From an uncultured Pelagibacteraceae bacterium (lineage in GTDB: Bacteria > Pseudomonadota > Alphaproteobacteria > Pelagibacterales > Pelagibacteraceae), in the NCBI GenBank assembly GCA_902623305.1, contig CACNTB010000001.1, positions 62,001-126,000 on the forward strand: a stretch of 64,000 nt of DNA, written 5' to 3'. Of the stretch, positions 33,800-42,915 are shown piece by piece. How positions within the stretch are numbered: position 1 is the first letter of the stretch; the number at the start of each line of letters is the position of its first letter. A program made the translations under genes and the position numbers. The notes under the pieces were generated by a model, which was given only the letters and a program-made list of their open reading frames with translations, made no database searches and was not told the origin of the DNA.

Positions 33800-36334
33800 T
33801 TATTGATTTCTTATTAGAGGATAAACTTTAGGATTTAAATATTTTAAGTTTGTTAGCAATATTAAAATTAGAGTAACAAAGCCAATTGAAAATGCTAAAT
33901 AAATTAAAACCTTAAAGTCAAACATCCAAACTAGCTCAAAAATATTTTCCATAATAAATTTTGAACCAATCACTGCAAAAAATATTGCAATTAAAATTAC
34001 AGATTTAAAAATAATGATGAATTCAATTAAAGATGAAAAAACAATTTGTTTTTTTGAAAAACCTAAAATTTTAAAGACTAAATTTTGATATTCTTTTACT
34101 TTCCCTTGAACCATAATTGCACTCGAAATTACGATTAACCCTATAACAATAGTTACCGCAGAGATTAAGGTAACTGCAATAAATACTTTATTTAAAACAG
34201 CTGTAACTTTAGATAAATAATCTGCAATTTTTATCATTGATAAACTTGGCATGATTTCAAGCATTTCAGTTTCATCAAATTTATTTGAATTAAATTTTGC
34301 AGTGGCTAAATATTCATGTGGTATATTTTTTGCAAATTGAGGATTAAATAACATTGCAAAGTTGATACTTAAATCTCGATAATCCACTTCTCTGAAATTA
34401 ATTACTTTTCCTTCAATTTCACGCCCATAAATATTTAAAGTAAAAATATCACCTAACTTGATGTTTAAATCTTTTGCAACTTTTGCATCAAGAGATATTT
34501 GAAGTTGATTAGGGTTTGATAAATCCCACCATTCACCTTCTAAAATTGGATTGTCCTCAGGTACATTTTCTACCCATGAAGATCTTCGTTCACTACCAAT
34601 TACCCAGTAACTATCATTATCTGGTTTAATATAGGTGTTCGGATTTACACCATTAATTTTTACAATTCCAGAGGATACCATTGGGACAATTTCGATAGAT
34701 GCATTTGGATCCATATTTAAAATTCCTTGTTCAAATTTCTCTCTTTCTCCTTTTTGAATACCGACAAAGAAATAATCAGGTGCTATATCAGGAATAGATT
34801 TAGCTATTTCTCTTTGAAAATTTGTACCAACTAAAGCTAATGTTAATAACAAAGTAACTCCTAACCCAAGAGACATAACTGTAATGGGAGTTATACTTTT
34901 TGTTTGGGTAATATTTTTAATTGAAATTTTTAAAGAAATTATTGAACTAGATTTGAATTTTTTTAGAAAAAAAATAATTAATTTTGAAAGTAAGAAAAAT
35001 ACAATTAAACACACAAAAAAAGTAGCAAAGTAACCCAAGCTATAAGAAGGTTGTTCAGATCCAACCGTGAATAACAAAATTAAGATAGATAATAAAACGA
35101 AGCTTAGAACAACTGATCTCTTGGAATAATAAAATTGAAGGTTTTGAAATACGTTTCTGAATAAATTAGACGCTTTTACTTGATCAATAGAACTGATTGT
35201 TGGAATAGAAAAAATTATAAGAACCAACAAACCTACTAAAAATATTTTTAAAAAATTGAGTAATGAAAATACCGGATAAACATTTAATCCTAATCCATCA
35301 GATAAATATTTGTCTGCTATTGGTACAATTAAAAAACTCGATCCATAAGCTATAACAGTGATAATAAATAAAAGTATAAATAACTGAAGGTAATATAGTA
35401 TTTTAATATTGCCTGAATAAAAGCCAACTGCCTTTCTAACAGCTATCGACATGTTGTTTTGATTAATAAAAGAAAGCAAAGTATTTGCTATTCCAATACC
35501 TGCTATTAACATTGCGCTAATAGAAACAAGTGACAAAAATTGTGAAAAATTATTAATAATTCTTTTTATTCCACTTGCAGAATTTTCAGGATATCTAAGT
35601 TTTACTTTTCGATCGTCTTTAAAGATTTCTTCAATTCGTTTTTCGATTTCTTCAGTTTTATCATTTTCATTAAACTTTACTTTGTATTCATAGTTTAAAA
35701 AACTTCCAATTCCGTTTAGTTTTAAAATTTCTAAAGTTTGTTTTCCTGCCAAAGCCCAATCGCCAAATGCAACAAATCCACTTACATCTGGTACAGATTT
35801 AATAATTCCAATTATTGTAAAATTTTGATCTTGAACTTTTACTATTTCATTAATTTTAATATTTAGGGTTTTTGATAAACTTTCATTTACCAGGATAGTG
35901 TTAGGTTCTTTTTGCATTCTTTCATAAGCACCAATTGGCTCATAGACAACATTTCCATACAAAGGATATTTTTCATCTACAGTTTTAATTCTAGTAAATA
36001 ATGATTTATTTTTTTCTCTTCCAGTAGTTGAAAGCATAGTGCTGAACTCAATCATTTGAGAAACAGTTGCAAATTCTTTTACTTTTTTAACTAGATCTAA
36101 ATTTCCTTGATTACGATTGTAATCAATTTCTAAATCTCCACCTAAAAGTGTTTTGGCATTATCATTAAGTTCTTTTTTAAGACTATCTTCAATTGTGAAA
36201 ATAGCACTTAAGATAAAAAGACTTATAAAAAGCGTAACAATGATACTAGAAATTTTATTATAATTTCTGCTTAAGTCTTTTAAAGCGTATTTAAATATCA
36301 AACTAAATTCTAAAGTATTATTTAATTTTTCCAT
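33800..36334 (-). CDS. ybbP: FtsX-like ABC permease, YbbP family
   Basis: Large integral membrane protein of 844 residues. It has an N-terminal helix, a long periplasmic domain, three helices (ISAMLIAGIGIANTLLSFI onward), a middle helix bundle, and a second periplasmic domain plus three C-terminal helices, i.e. a doubled FtsX/MacB core. The ATPase YbbA overlaps it by 17 bases at the 5' side, and tesA is divergent beyond that, as in the tesA-ybbA-ybbP cluster of E. coli. Export of lipids or hydrophobic compounds from the membrane is suspected for this family. Confidence 0.88.
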   Translation of the reverse strand: MEKLNNTLEFSLIFKYALKDLSRNYNKISSIIVTLFISLFILSAIFTIEDSLKKELNDNAKTLLGGDLEIDYNRNQGNLDLVKKVKEFATVSQMIEFSTMLSTTGREKNKSLFTRIKTVDEKYPLYGNVVYEPIGAYERMQKEPNTILVNESLSKTLNIKINEIVKVQDQNFTIIGIIKSVPDVSGFVAFGDWALAGKQTLEILKLNGIGSFLNYEYKVKFNENDKTEEIEKRIEEIFKDDRKVKLRYPENSASGIKRIINNFSQFLSLVSISAMLIAGIGIANTLLSFINQNNMSIAVRKAVGFYSGNIKILYYLQLFILLFIITVIAYGSSFLIVPIADKYLSDGLGLNVYPVFSLLNFLKIFLVGLLVLIIFSIPTISSIDQVKASNLFRNVFQNLQFYYSKRSVVLSFVLLSILILLFTVGSEQPSYSLGYFATFFVCLIVFFLLSKLIIFFLKKFKSSSIISLKISIKNITQTKSITPITVMSLGLGVTLLLTLALVGTNFQREIAKSIPDIAPDYFFVGIQKGEREKFEQGILNMDPNASIEIVPMVSSGIVKINGVNPNTYIKPDNDSYWVIGSERRSSWVENVPEDNPILEGEWWDLSNPNQLQISLDAKVAKDLNIKLGDIFTLNIYGREIEGKVINFREVDYRDLSINFAMLFNPQFAKNIPHEYLATAKFNSNKFDETEMLEIMPSLSMIKIADYLSKVTAVLNKVFIAVTLISAVTIVIGLIVISSAIMVQGKVKEYQNLVFKILGFSKKQIVFSSLIEFIIIFKSVILIAIFFAVIGSKFIMENIFELVWMFDFKVLIYLAFSIGFVTLILILLTNLKYLNPKVYPLIRNQ

Positions 36335-36983
36335 CTTTAATTTTTATTTTTCTTTCAGCTTTGTCGGCTAGTTTAGGGTCATGAGTTACCATGATTAAAG
36401 AAGAACCTTCTTCTTTTACATATTTAAATAAAATATTTGCGATCATGATAGAATTTTCAGTATCAAGGTTTCCTGTTGGTTCATCTGCTAAGATTAGTTC
36501 TGGTTTCATCGCAATTGCTCTAGCTATAGCAACCCGTTGCTGTTCACCACCCGATAATTGACTTGGTAGATTATTAAAACGATGTTTCAAACCAAAACGA
36601 TCTAATAAAATCTTTGCTTCTTTTTCTGGATTTTTAAAACTATTTAGTTCAAGTATTAGTGCAACATTTTCAACCGCTGTGTAATTAGGAATTAAATAAA
36701 ACGACTGAAAAATTATTCCAATATTCTTCTTTCTTACCTCAGATACTTCGTCTTCACTAAGGCCTGTTATTTCTTGATCATTAAAAATTATTTTACCAGA
36801 GGTTGGTTTTTCTAAGCCCCCAATCAACATTATTAAACTTGTTTTCCCTGAGCCACTTTCTCCAACTACTGAAACGGTTTCTTTTTTCTTAATATTTAAA
36901 TCAATATTCTTTAAAACACTGATACTATCTTTACCAGTTTGGTATTTGAGATTTATTTTTTTTAATTTAAGAAGAGCACTCAT
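36318..36983 (-). CDS. ybbA: LolD-like ABC ATPase, YbbA family
   Basis: ATPase of 221 residues from the chosen start ([14 protein letters not shown]). It shows Walker [15 protein letters not shown], signature [15 protein letters not shown], Walker [13 protein letters not shown] and H-loop VTHDPK. The frame stays open to 37031, but the extra 16 residues would lie over the coding start of tesA. The start codon CAT/ATG at 36981-36983 overlaps that of tesA on the other strand. Partner of the YbbP permease. Confidence 0.88.
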   Translation of the reverse strand: MSALLKLKKINLKYQTGKDSISVLKNIDLNIKKKETVSVVGESGSGKTSLIMLIGGLEKPTSGKIIFNDQEITGLSEDEVSEVRKKNIGIIFQSFYLIPNYTAVENVALILELNSFKNPEKEAKILLDRFGLKHRFNNLPSQLSGGEQQRVAIARAIAMKPELILADEPTGNLDTENSIMIANILFKYVKEEGSSLIMVTHDPKLADKAERKIKIKDGKIK

Positions 36984-37593
36984 GAATAAAACTATATTTA
37001 TTAAAATTTTGATATTCTTTCTAGTGCACATAAACGCAAGTGCAATAGAAAAGGTAGTTTTATTCGGTGATAGTTTGATGGCTGGTTATGGATTATCTAA
37101 GGAACATCATTTATCGATAGTTTTAGAAAACAATCTTAAGCAAGCTGGGTTAAATATTAAAGTCATTAATGGAAGTGTCTCTGGTAGTACCTCATCAGGT
37201 GGGTTAAATAGAGCTGATTGGAGTTTATCTGAACCAGGAATAGATTTAATTATTTTAGGATTAGGAGCCAATGATATGCTTAGAGGAATTCAACCAGAAG
37301 AAACTGAAAGAAATTTAGAACAAATAATAAAGGTTGCACAGGATAAAAAAATTAAAATTATTTTAGCTGGAATGGTTGCACCAACTACTCATGGATTTAT
37401 TTATAAAAAAAAGTTTGATTCTATTTATCCAAAGCTATCAAAAAAATATAATTTACCATTAATCCCATTTCTTCTTGAAGGTGTGGCACTTAATCCAAGT
37501 TTAAATCAACAAGATGGTATACACCCTAATAAAGATGGAACAATTAAAGTAAGTGAAACATTAAAAAAAAGTATTATTAATATAATTAATTAA
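36982..37593 (+). CDS. tesA: SGNH/GDSL esterase TesA
   Basis: Periplasmic multifunctional esterase/thioesterase. From the chosen ATG it has a signal peptide (IFIKILIFFLVHINASA) and then the SGNH blocks: I, VVLFGDSLMAGYGL (Ser); II, NGSVSGSTSSGG; III, GLGANDMLRG (Asn); V, DGIHPNKDG (Asp/His). The usual length is about 190-200 residues and this gives 203. It is divergent from ybbA/ybbP with start codons sharing the palindrome CATG, and is followed with no gap by a hypothetical secreted protein. Confidence 0.9.
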   Translation: MNKTIFIKILIFFLVHINASAIEKVVLFGDSLMAGYGLSKEHHLSIVLENNLKQAGLNIKVINGSVSGSTSSGGLNRADWSLSEPGIDLIILGLGANDMLRGIQPEETERNLEQIIKVAQDKKIKIILAGMVAPTTHGFIYKKKFDSIYPKLSKKYNLPLIPFLLEGVALNPSLNQQDGIHPNKDGTIKVSETLKKSIINIIN

Positions 37594-38049
37594 ATGAAAA
37601 TATTTCTATCAATATTAAGTTTATTATGTTGCCTTAGTTTTGCTCAAGCTCAAAATACAAATATTACTCTTAATTCTGATTTAAACTTAAATTGTAAATT
37701 TGAAAAAGTAATTTTAAAAAATCCAGATCATAACTTTGAATCTTTCACAAAAGAACAAATTAAAAGAAAAGATATTAATAAGTTAATAATCGAGTCTAAA
37801 ACACCAGATGTTCTAAATGTTAAAAATTTATCAGAATTTTTTAATAAAATTGATTTAGAGGTTAAAATTTCGAATAAGGATATATTCTTAATTCAAGCAT
37901 TCGATAAAGAGAGAAATTATTCTGAGTCTGCAGTCTATACTAGAAAAACAGGCGAACTTATTCACGAAATCACAACCAATATAAAACAAGAGCAAAAAGA
38001 AAAAGATATTTCTTTTTATAGTTGTAAAAATAACAACAAAGACACTTAA
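37594..38049 (+). CDS. Hypothetical secreted protein, 151 residues
   Basis: Unrecognised. It has a clear signal peptide (KIFLSILSLLCCLSFAQAQ) and a mostly beta-type mature region with two cysteines (LNLNCKFEK, YSCKNN). It starts on the base after the tesA stop, so it may be co-transcribed with it. No catalytic motif is visible. Confidence 0.65.
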   Translation: MKIFLSILSLLCCLSFAQAQNTNITLNSDLNLNCKFEKVILKNPDHNFESFTKEQIKRKDINKLIIESKTPDVLNVKNLSEFFNKIDLEVKISNKDIFLIQAFDKERNYSESAVYTRKTGELIHEITTNIKQEQKEKDISFYSCKNNNKDT

Positions 38050-38089
38050 GACCAAAGACTCTAATTCTAATATTTGATAATATTTTATT

Positions 38090-38638
38090 ATGAAGAAGTT
38101 ATTCTTAATAATTCTAATATATTTTTTTTCACAGGTTAGCTCTTTAGCAAATGAAAGGGATACTAGACTGAACCAATTGTTTAATGAGTTAAAAGCAAAT
38201 AAATCGAAAGTAGCTTTTATAATTGAACAAGAAATATGGGCTTTATGGAGTACACATCCAACAGATGAAAAACTTACTGCAAGACTAGAGGAAGGTTCTC
38301 AATTTGTGAGGGATCAAAACTATATAAAAGCAAAAGATATTTTTACTGAAGTTATTAATCTTGATCAAAATTGGGCTGAGGCATGGAATAAAAGAGCAAC
38401 TGTACTTTATATGTTAGGAGAATTTCAAAAATCTCAAGATGATATAGATCAAGTTTTAGCCCTAGAACAAAGACACTTTGGAGCTTTAGCAGGACAGGGT
38501 TTAGTAAATATTCAGCTTAAGAATTATGAAAAAGCAATAAGAAGTTATGAACAAGCTCAAGAAATTTATCCTGCTATGAGATCACCAAAAATAATGATTA
38601 AGCAAATAGAAGAATTAATGAAACAGCAAACAATATAA
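38090..38638 (+). CDS. Secreted tetratricopeptide-repeat protein
   Basis: A 182-residue protein with an N-terminal signal sequence (FLIILIYFFSQVSSLA) and at least three TPR units between about residues 70 and 175: NYIKAKDIFTEVINLDQNW, AEAWNKRATVLYMLGEFQKS and NYEKAIRSYEQAQEIYPAM. It probably mediates protein contacts in the periplasm. The stop overlaps the SRAP gene start by one base. Confidence 0.82.
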   Translation: MKKLFLIILIYFFSQVSSLANERDTRLNQLFNELKANKSKVAFIIEQEIWALWSTHPTDEKLTARLEEGSQFVRDQNYIKAKDIFTEVINLDQNWAEAWNKRATVLYMLGEFQKSQDDIDQVLALEQRHFGALAGQGLVNIQLKNYEKAIRSYEQAQEIYPAMRSPKIMIKQIEELMKQQTI

Positions 38639-39258
38639 TGTGTGGAAGATACGTAGTAAAAAACCCTGTAACTAAAACAAGAAAATTAGTTAAATCAGCA
38701 ATTCAGGTTGAGGATACTGAAAACTATAATGCTCATCCATATCAAAAACTGCCTGTAATAAAAAAATATAAAAATGGAAATACTTTAGAAAATTTACAAT
38801 GGGGCTTAGTACCTAGTTGGGCTAAAAATAAAGATTTTAAAGCTTTAATTAATGCAAGGTTAGAGACTATTGATGAAAAGGTTTCATTTAAAAAATTGAT
38901 TAAAAACTACCGATGCGTTGCGGTTGCAGATGGTTTTTATGAATGGAAAAGGGAAGAGAAAGAAAAAACTCCACATTATTTTACTAGAGAAGACACAAAT
39001 CCTATTTATTTTGCTGGTATCTTTGAAAATGATCAGTTTTGCTTGATTACAGAGGAAGCAAAAGAAAACATAAATGAAATTCACCACAGACAACCAGTTA
39101 TTTTAAATCAAGCTGATATTAATCGATATTTAAATTTGGAATTACAAGGTTCGGCGTTTTTAAAAGAACGTAAAATTCCAAATTTAATTTTTCATGAAGT
39201 GTCAAAAGATGTTAATAAACCTACAAATAACAGTACTTCCCTAATTCAAAAATTATAA
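38638..39258 (+). CDS. SRAP family (HMCES/YedK) DNA-protein crosslink protein
   Basis: A 206-residue SOS-response-associated-peptidase protein. The catalytic Cys2 follows the initiator Met in MCGRYVVKN and forms a thiazolidine with abasic sites. Other conserved blocks are the LINARLETIDEK loop, DGFYEWKRE with the active Glu, and HHRQPVIL (canonically HxRMP; Gln replaces Met here). It shields abasic sites in single-stranded DNA. It is the last gene of the run starting at tesA and converges on the helicase gene. Confidence 0.9.
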   Translation: MCGRYVVKNPVTKTRKLVKSAIQVEDTENYNAHPYQKLPVIKKYKNGNTLENLQWGLVPSWAKNKDFKALINARLETIDEKVSFKKLIKNYRCVAVADGFYEWKREEKEKTPHYFTREDTNPIYFAGIFENDQFCLITEEAKENINEIHHRQPVILNQADINRYLNLELQGSAFLKERKIPNLIFHEVSKDVNKPTNNSTSLIQKL

Positions 39259-39260
39259 TT

Positions 39261-40544
39261 TTATTTACGTTTATTTTTCTTAAATCTAAAATTTTTAGGT
39301 CTTTTTCTATTTTTAAATTTTCTTTTATTATTTTTCTTTTCAATAGATTTAAATTTTTTCTTTTTACTAAATTTATTATTAGAAAATTTTTTTTTAAATT
39401 TATTTTTTTTATTAAATTTTTTTCCTTTTTGATTATTTGGTTTTGCTTCTTCTTTAATTTTAAAATCAGGATCAATTAGTTTTTGGATAGATCTCCACAT
39501 ATTTCTATCGTTGTTAGTTAAAAAGGTAAAAGCTGAACCTTCTTTTCCAGCTCTACCAGTTCTACCTATTCGATGAATATAATCTTCTGGTACTTGCGGA
39601 AGATCATAATTAATTACATGTTTTATAACTGGTATATCTAATCCACGTGCAGCCACATCAGTTGCAACTAAAATTCTACTGTTACCATTTCTAAAACCTC
39701 TAATTACACGATCTCTTTTACTTTGTCTTAGATTTCCATGGATAGCATCAGCTTTATGCCCATCATATTTTAATCGCTTAACTATTTTATCGGCACCATG
39801 TTTAGTCTTCACAAAAACTAAAATAGAACCACTTCTTTCAACTAACTGATTAATTAGTTCATGATATTTTTTATCAGGTGTAATTTGAAAAGTTTCTTGT
39901 TTAATTTTTTCAATTGGTGTTGATAAAGATCCAACTGAAACTCTTTCTGGATTATTAAGATATTTTTGTGAAATTTTAAGAATATTCTTGGGCAATGTAG
40001 CTGAAAATAATAATGTTTGATGTTTCTTTGGTACAAATTTTAAAATTAATTCTATTTGCGGGGTAAAACCCATGTCTAACATTCGATCAGTTTCATCAAG
40101 AACAAGATAATTTACTTTTGATAGGTTTAAACTTTTACGTTTAATATGATCATTAATTCTTCCTGGTGTTCCAACTATAATTCTTGCTCTTTTATTTAAT
40201 TGTCTTAATTGTTTTTGCATACTCTCGCCACCAATTAAAAGAGCATTTCCAATTCCTATTTCTCTAATATTCAGCTTTAAAACTGTTTCCATAACTTGTG
40301 TTGCAAGTTCTCTTGTTGGACAAATAATTAGAGCCATCGCTTGCTTGTCTTTAAGAAGTTTATTAATCATTGGAATAGTAAAAGCTAAGGTTTTACCAGT
40401 ACCTGTTTGTGCGGTACCTAGAACATCTTTTCCTTCTAAACTGATTGGTATCGACTGACTTTGAATAGGTGTTGGAACTTTAAAATCAGCTAATTCAATT
40501 GATTTTTTTAGTTTGTTTTCGATATTGAGATCAGAGAAATTCAT
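39261..40544 (-). CDS. DEAD-box RNA helicase (RhlE-like)
   Basis: ATP-dependent RNA helicase of 427 residues from the chosen start MNFSDLNIEN. Motifs in order are Q motif (PTPIQSQSIP), I (AQTGTGKT), Ia (PTRELATQ), II (VLDETDRM; Asp-Glu-Thr-Asp instead of DEAD), III (SATLP), V (VATDVAARGLD) and VI (HRIGRTGRAG). After residue 350 the tail is almost only Lys, Asn, Phe and Arg, an RNA-binding extension encoded by extremely A-rich sequence. A further 23 residues upstream are open but lack homology. DETD in motif II is an uncommon variant. Confidence 0.9.
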   Translation of the reverse strand: MNFSDLNIENKLKKSIELADFKVPTPIQSQSIPISLEGKDVLGTAQTGTGKTLAFTIPMINKLLKDKQAMALIICPTRELATQVMETVLKLNIREIGIGNALLIGGESMQKQLRQLNKRARIIVGTPGRINDHIKRKSLNLSKVNYLVLDETDRMLDMGFTPQIELILKFVPKKHQTLLFSATLPKNILKISQKYLNNPERVSVGSLSTPIEKIKQETFQITPDKKYHELINQLVERSGSILVFVKTKHGADKIVKRLKYDGHKADAIHGNLRQSKRDRVIRGFRNGNSRILVATDVAARGLDIPVIKHVINYDLPQVPEDYIHRIGRTGRAGKEGSAFTFLTNNDRNMWRSIQKLIDPDFKIKEEAKPNNQKGKKFNKKNKFKKKFSNNKFSKKKKFKSIEKKNNKRKFKNRKRPKNFRFKKNKRK

Positions 40545-40627
40545 TATGTAGGGAAAGATATATATTTTAGTAATTGAGTTTCTGCTTATATCTTTTTGTA
40601 CCAAATACAACAAATAGTTTGAAAGTA

Positions 40628-41113
40628 TTAATCTCTAAAATTTACAAAGTCTATTGGAAGCCCAATATCAATTTCTTTGATTGCAGCCATAGCTTCTTGA
40701 AGATCGTCTTTCTTTTTACCATCTACTCTTAATTCATCGCCTTGGATTTTAATTTGAATTTTAAGTTTTAGTTTTTTGATGTCAGCAATAACTTTTTTAG
40801 CATTTTCTTGGCTAATTCCCTCTTTTAATTCACTGACTTGTCTAATAGATCCTCCTGACGCTCCTTCAGAACTTTTAACTTCTAAAACTCTTGGATCTAC
40901 TTTTCGTCTAACCAAATGAGTTTGCAACAATTCATTTACTTGCTTTAATTTCAATTCATCAGGTGCATTGGTAGTGACCGTTTTATCTTTTCGTTCGATT
41001 GAAATAGGAAGTCCCTTAAAATCATAACGATTACTGATTTCTCTTAAACAATTAGCTAAAGCATTATCAAATTCTTGATAATTTATTTTACTAATTACAT
41101 CAAATGAGGGCAT
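40628..41113 (-). CDS. yajQ: YajQ family nucleotide-binding protein
   Basis: A 161-residue UPF0234 protein. It starts MPSFDVISKINYQEFDNAL, with NRYDFKGLPISIERKD, and ends IGLPIDFVNFRD; all are family hallmarks. It consists of two ferredoxin-like repeats. Relatives bind cyclic di-GMP or tRNA/nucleotides. It is 83 bases upstream of the helicase start on the same strand, so possibly in one unit. Confidence 0.92.
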   Translation of the reverse strand: MPSFDVISKINYQEFDNALANCLREISNRYDFKGLPISIERKDKTVTTNAPDELKLKQVNELLQTHLVRRKVDPRVLEVKSSEGASGGSIRQVSELKEGISQENAKKVIADIKKLKLKIQIKIQGDELRVDGKKKDDLQEAMAAIKEIDIGLPIDFVNFRD

Positions 41114-41225
41114 GTAAATATTATACAGTATTAACGATCAAAATTTAAACTAAAAATATAAAATTAACCAATAATAAGGCATTTTAGCTTATTGAGTTAA
41201 TTATAAATATAAATATATTTAAAAT

Positions 41226-42338
41226 ATGCTAACTTATATTATTCCTTTTTTAATACTTATCCTGGTAGTTGTTTTTATCCATGAATATGGACACTACTAT
41301 TTTGCGAAAAAATATGGAGTAGGTGTTACAGATTTTTCAATTGGTTTTGGTAAAGAGTTATTTGGTTGGAATGATAAATCAGGCACAAGATGGAAAATAT
41401 GTGCAATTCCTCTTGGTGGTTATGTAAAATTTTTTGGAGACAGAAATGTTTATTCTCAGGCTGATCATCAAGAAATTTTAGAGAAATATAATGAGGAAGA
41501 AAGAAAAAAATTATTTACATTAAAGCCTTTGTATCAAAGGGCATTAATTGTGTTTGGTGGGCCTTTAGCTAATTTTTTGTTAGCTTTAGCAATATTTTTC
41601 TGTCTTTATACTTTTGTTGGCAAAGATTTTACTCCTGCAGTAATCAGTGAGGTTCAAAAAGATAGTCCTGCAATGATAGGAGGACTAAAAACTGAGGATA
41701 TAATTTTAGAAATAGATGGAAATGAAGTTAAAAGTATTATGGAAGTTTCTAAATTTATTACTCTTTCTACAGGGGACTTTATAGATTTTAAAGTTAAACG
41801 TTCGTATGATGAAATAATTTTAAAAGTAAAACCTAATTTTGTTGAAGGTGATGATGGTTTAGGTAATAAAATAAACAAAAGAATGGTTGGTATAAAATTA
41901 TCAGCTTATAATGATAAGATTAATCATGTTAAATTAGGTCCTGCTCAGGCTCTATATCATGCAGCAAATGAAGTTTATTTTGTAAGTATTTCATCTCTAA
42001 AATACATTGGAGGAATGATTTTAGGCAAAGCTGACACTTCTCAATTAGGAGGTCCAATCAGAATTGCTAAAATTTCTGGACAAGTTGCAACCTTTGGAGT
42101 GTTGGCTTTTATTAGTATGATGGCTTATATCTCAATAAGTTTAGGACTTATTAATCTATTTCCAATACCGATGTTAGATGGAGGTCATTTAATGTTTTAT
42201 GCATTTGAGAAAGTTTTAGGCCGACCTTTATCTCAAAAAACTCAAGAAGGCTTTTTTCGAATCGGATTGTTTTTGTTGCTATCATTGATGTTTTTCACCA
42301 CATTTAATGATCTAAAAGACTTAGGTTTATTTCGATAA
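41226..42338 (+). CDS. rseP: Site-2 protease RseP (M50 zinc metalloprotease)
   Basis: Intramembrane protease of 370 residues. The zinc motif HEYGH is in the first helix (VVFIHEYGHYYF, near residue 19), one PDZ domain lies around residues 125-205 (QKDSPAMIGGLKTEDIILEI), and the C-terminal LFPIPMLDGGHLM carries the third ligand Asp. It degrades membrane-bound anti-sigma factors and signal-peptide remnants. In many proteobacteria rseP sits between dxr and bamA; here it is alone with a 112-base upstream region. Confidence 0.93.
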   Translation: MLTYIIPFLILILVVVFIHEYGHYYFAKKYGVGVTDFSIGFGKELFGWNDKSGTRWKICAIPLGGYVKFFGDRNVYSQADHQEILEKYNEEERKKLFTLKPLYQRALIVFGGPLANFLLALAIFFCLYTFVGKDFTPAVISEVQKDSPAMIGGLKTEDIILEIDGNEVKSIMEVSKFITLSTGDFIDFKVKRSYDEIILKVKPNFVEGDDGLGNKINKRMVGIKLSAYNDKINHVKLGPAQALYHAANEVYFVSISSLKYIGGMILGKADTSQLGGPIRIAKISGQVATFGVLAFISMMAYISISLGLINLFPIPMLDGGHLMFYAFEKVLGRPLSQKTQEGFFRIGLFLLLSLMFFTTFNDLKDLGLFR

Positions 42339-42498
42339 TTCACATTTTAAAACATTAAAAAAAGTCAATAAATCCAACAATTATTTAAGTTTTTACAAGA
42401 TATTGTGTGTCTATAAAAACTAAACACTAAAAAAAAGCTTGATTTATCAACGTTTATGACAAGTATAAATATTAACCAACAAAAAAACCGGAGCTAAA

Positions 42499-42774
42499 AT
42501 GAACAAAAAACAACTAATTGCTAAGCTTTCTGGCTCATTAAATTTGAGCAAAGCAGATGCTGAGCGAACTTTTGATACAATTACCAACACTATTTTAGAT
42601 GCTCTAAAAGGTGATGACTCAGTAAAAATTGCTGGATTTGGTACGTATAAAGTAGCAAAAAGAAAAGCAAGAGTTGGAAGAAACCCAAGAACAGGTGAGC
42701 AGATACAAATTGCTGCTTCTCAAAAGGTAAAATTCTTACCAGCCAAAGCTTTAAAAGAAGTATTCAACAGATAA
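42499..42774 (+). CDS. HU family DNA-binding protein
   Basis: Histone-like protein of 91 residues. It begins MNKKQLIAKLSGSLNLSKADA, and the DNA-bending arm is RVGRNPRTGEQIQIAAS with the conserved Pro. A/T-rich nucleoid protein, probably abundant. The upstream 160 bases hold its promoter region, and a strong inverted repeat follows the stop. IHF-type and HU-type cannot be separated fully by eye, but the N-terminal pattern favours HU. Confidence 0.92.
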   Translation: MNKKQLIAKLSGSLNLSKADAERTFDTITNTILDALKGDDSVKIAGFGTYKVAKRKARVGRNPRTGEQIQIAASQKVKFLPAKALKEVFNR

Positions 42775-42785
42775 TATTTTTTTTT

Positions 42786-42823
42786 AACAGCCCTAACGTT
42801 TTAAAAACACGTTCAGGGCTGTT
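42786..42823 (+). repeat. Strong inverted repeat downstream of the HU gene
   Basis: AACAGCCCT (42786-42794) pairs with AGGGCTGTT (42815-42823), and inside them AACGT pairs with ACGTT with one bulged C, making a 14-bp stem. No T-run follows on either strand; the T-run lies ahead of the hairpin on the plus strand. It could be a terminator of an unusual layout, a 3'-end stabiliser, or a processing site for the HU mRNA. Confidence 0.6.
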
Positions 42824-42828
42824 ACTAT

Positions 42829-42843
42829 ATGCAAATTTTGCAT
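42829..42843. promoter_or_regulatory. Palindrome upstream of amtB
   Basis: ATGCAAATTTTGCAT is a perfect 7-base inverted repeat around one central base, 73 bases before the ammonium transporter start. It is placed and shaped like an operator, but the factor is unknown. Confidence 0.3.
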
Positions 42844-42915
42844 ACCCAATTTTCTTATTCAGCGTTAGTTAAATTAAAATAAAAAAATATAAAGGCTACC
42901 TTAACGGGAGGTCTT

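Noticed and set aside
36984-37031. Longer start for the YbbA ATPase at 37031
   Set aside because: The extra 16 residues overlap the signal-peptide codons of tesA and add no conserved sequence; homologues start near MSALLKLKK.
39221-39475. 84-residue minus-strand frame of mostly Lys, Asn, Ile and Leu
   Set aside because: It is the alternative frame of the lysine-rich helicase tail and shows only composition, no pattern of its own.
40545-40613. N-terminal extension of the DEAD-box helicase by 23 residues
   Set aside because: The Q-motif region starts at MNFSDLNIEN; the upstream residues have no helicase character and there is no clear ribosome binding site before 40613.
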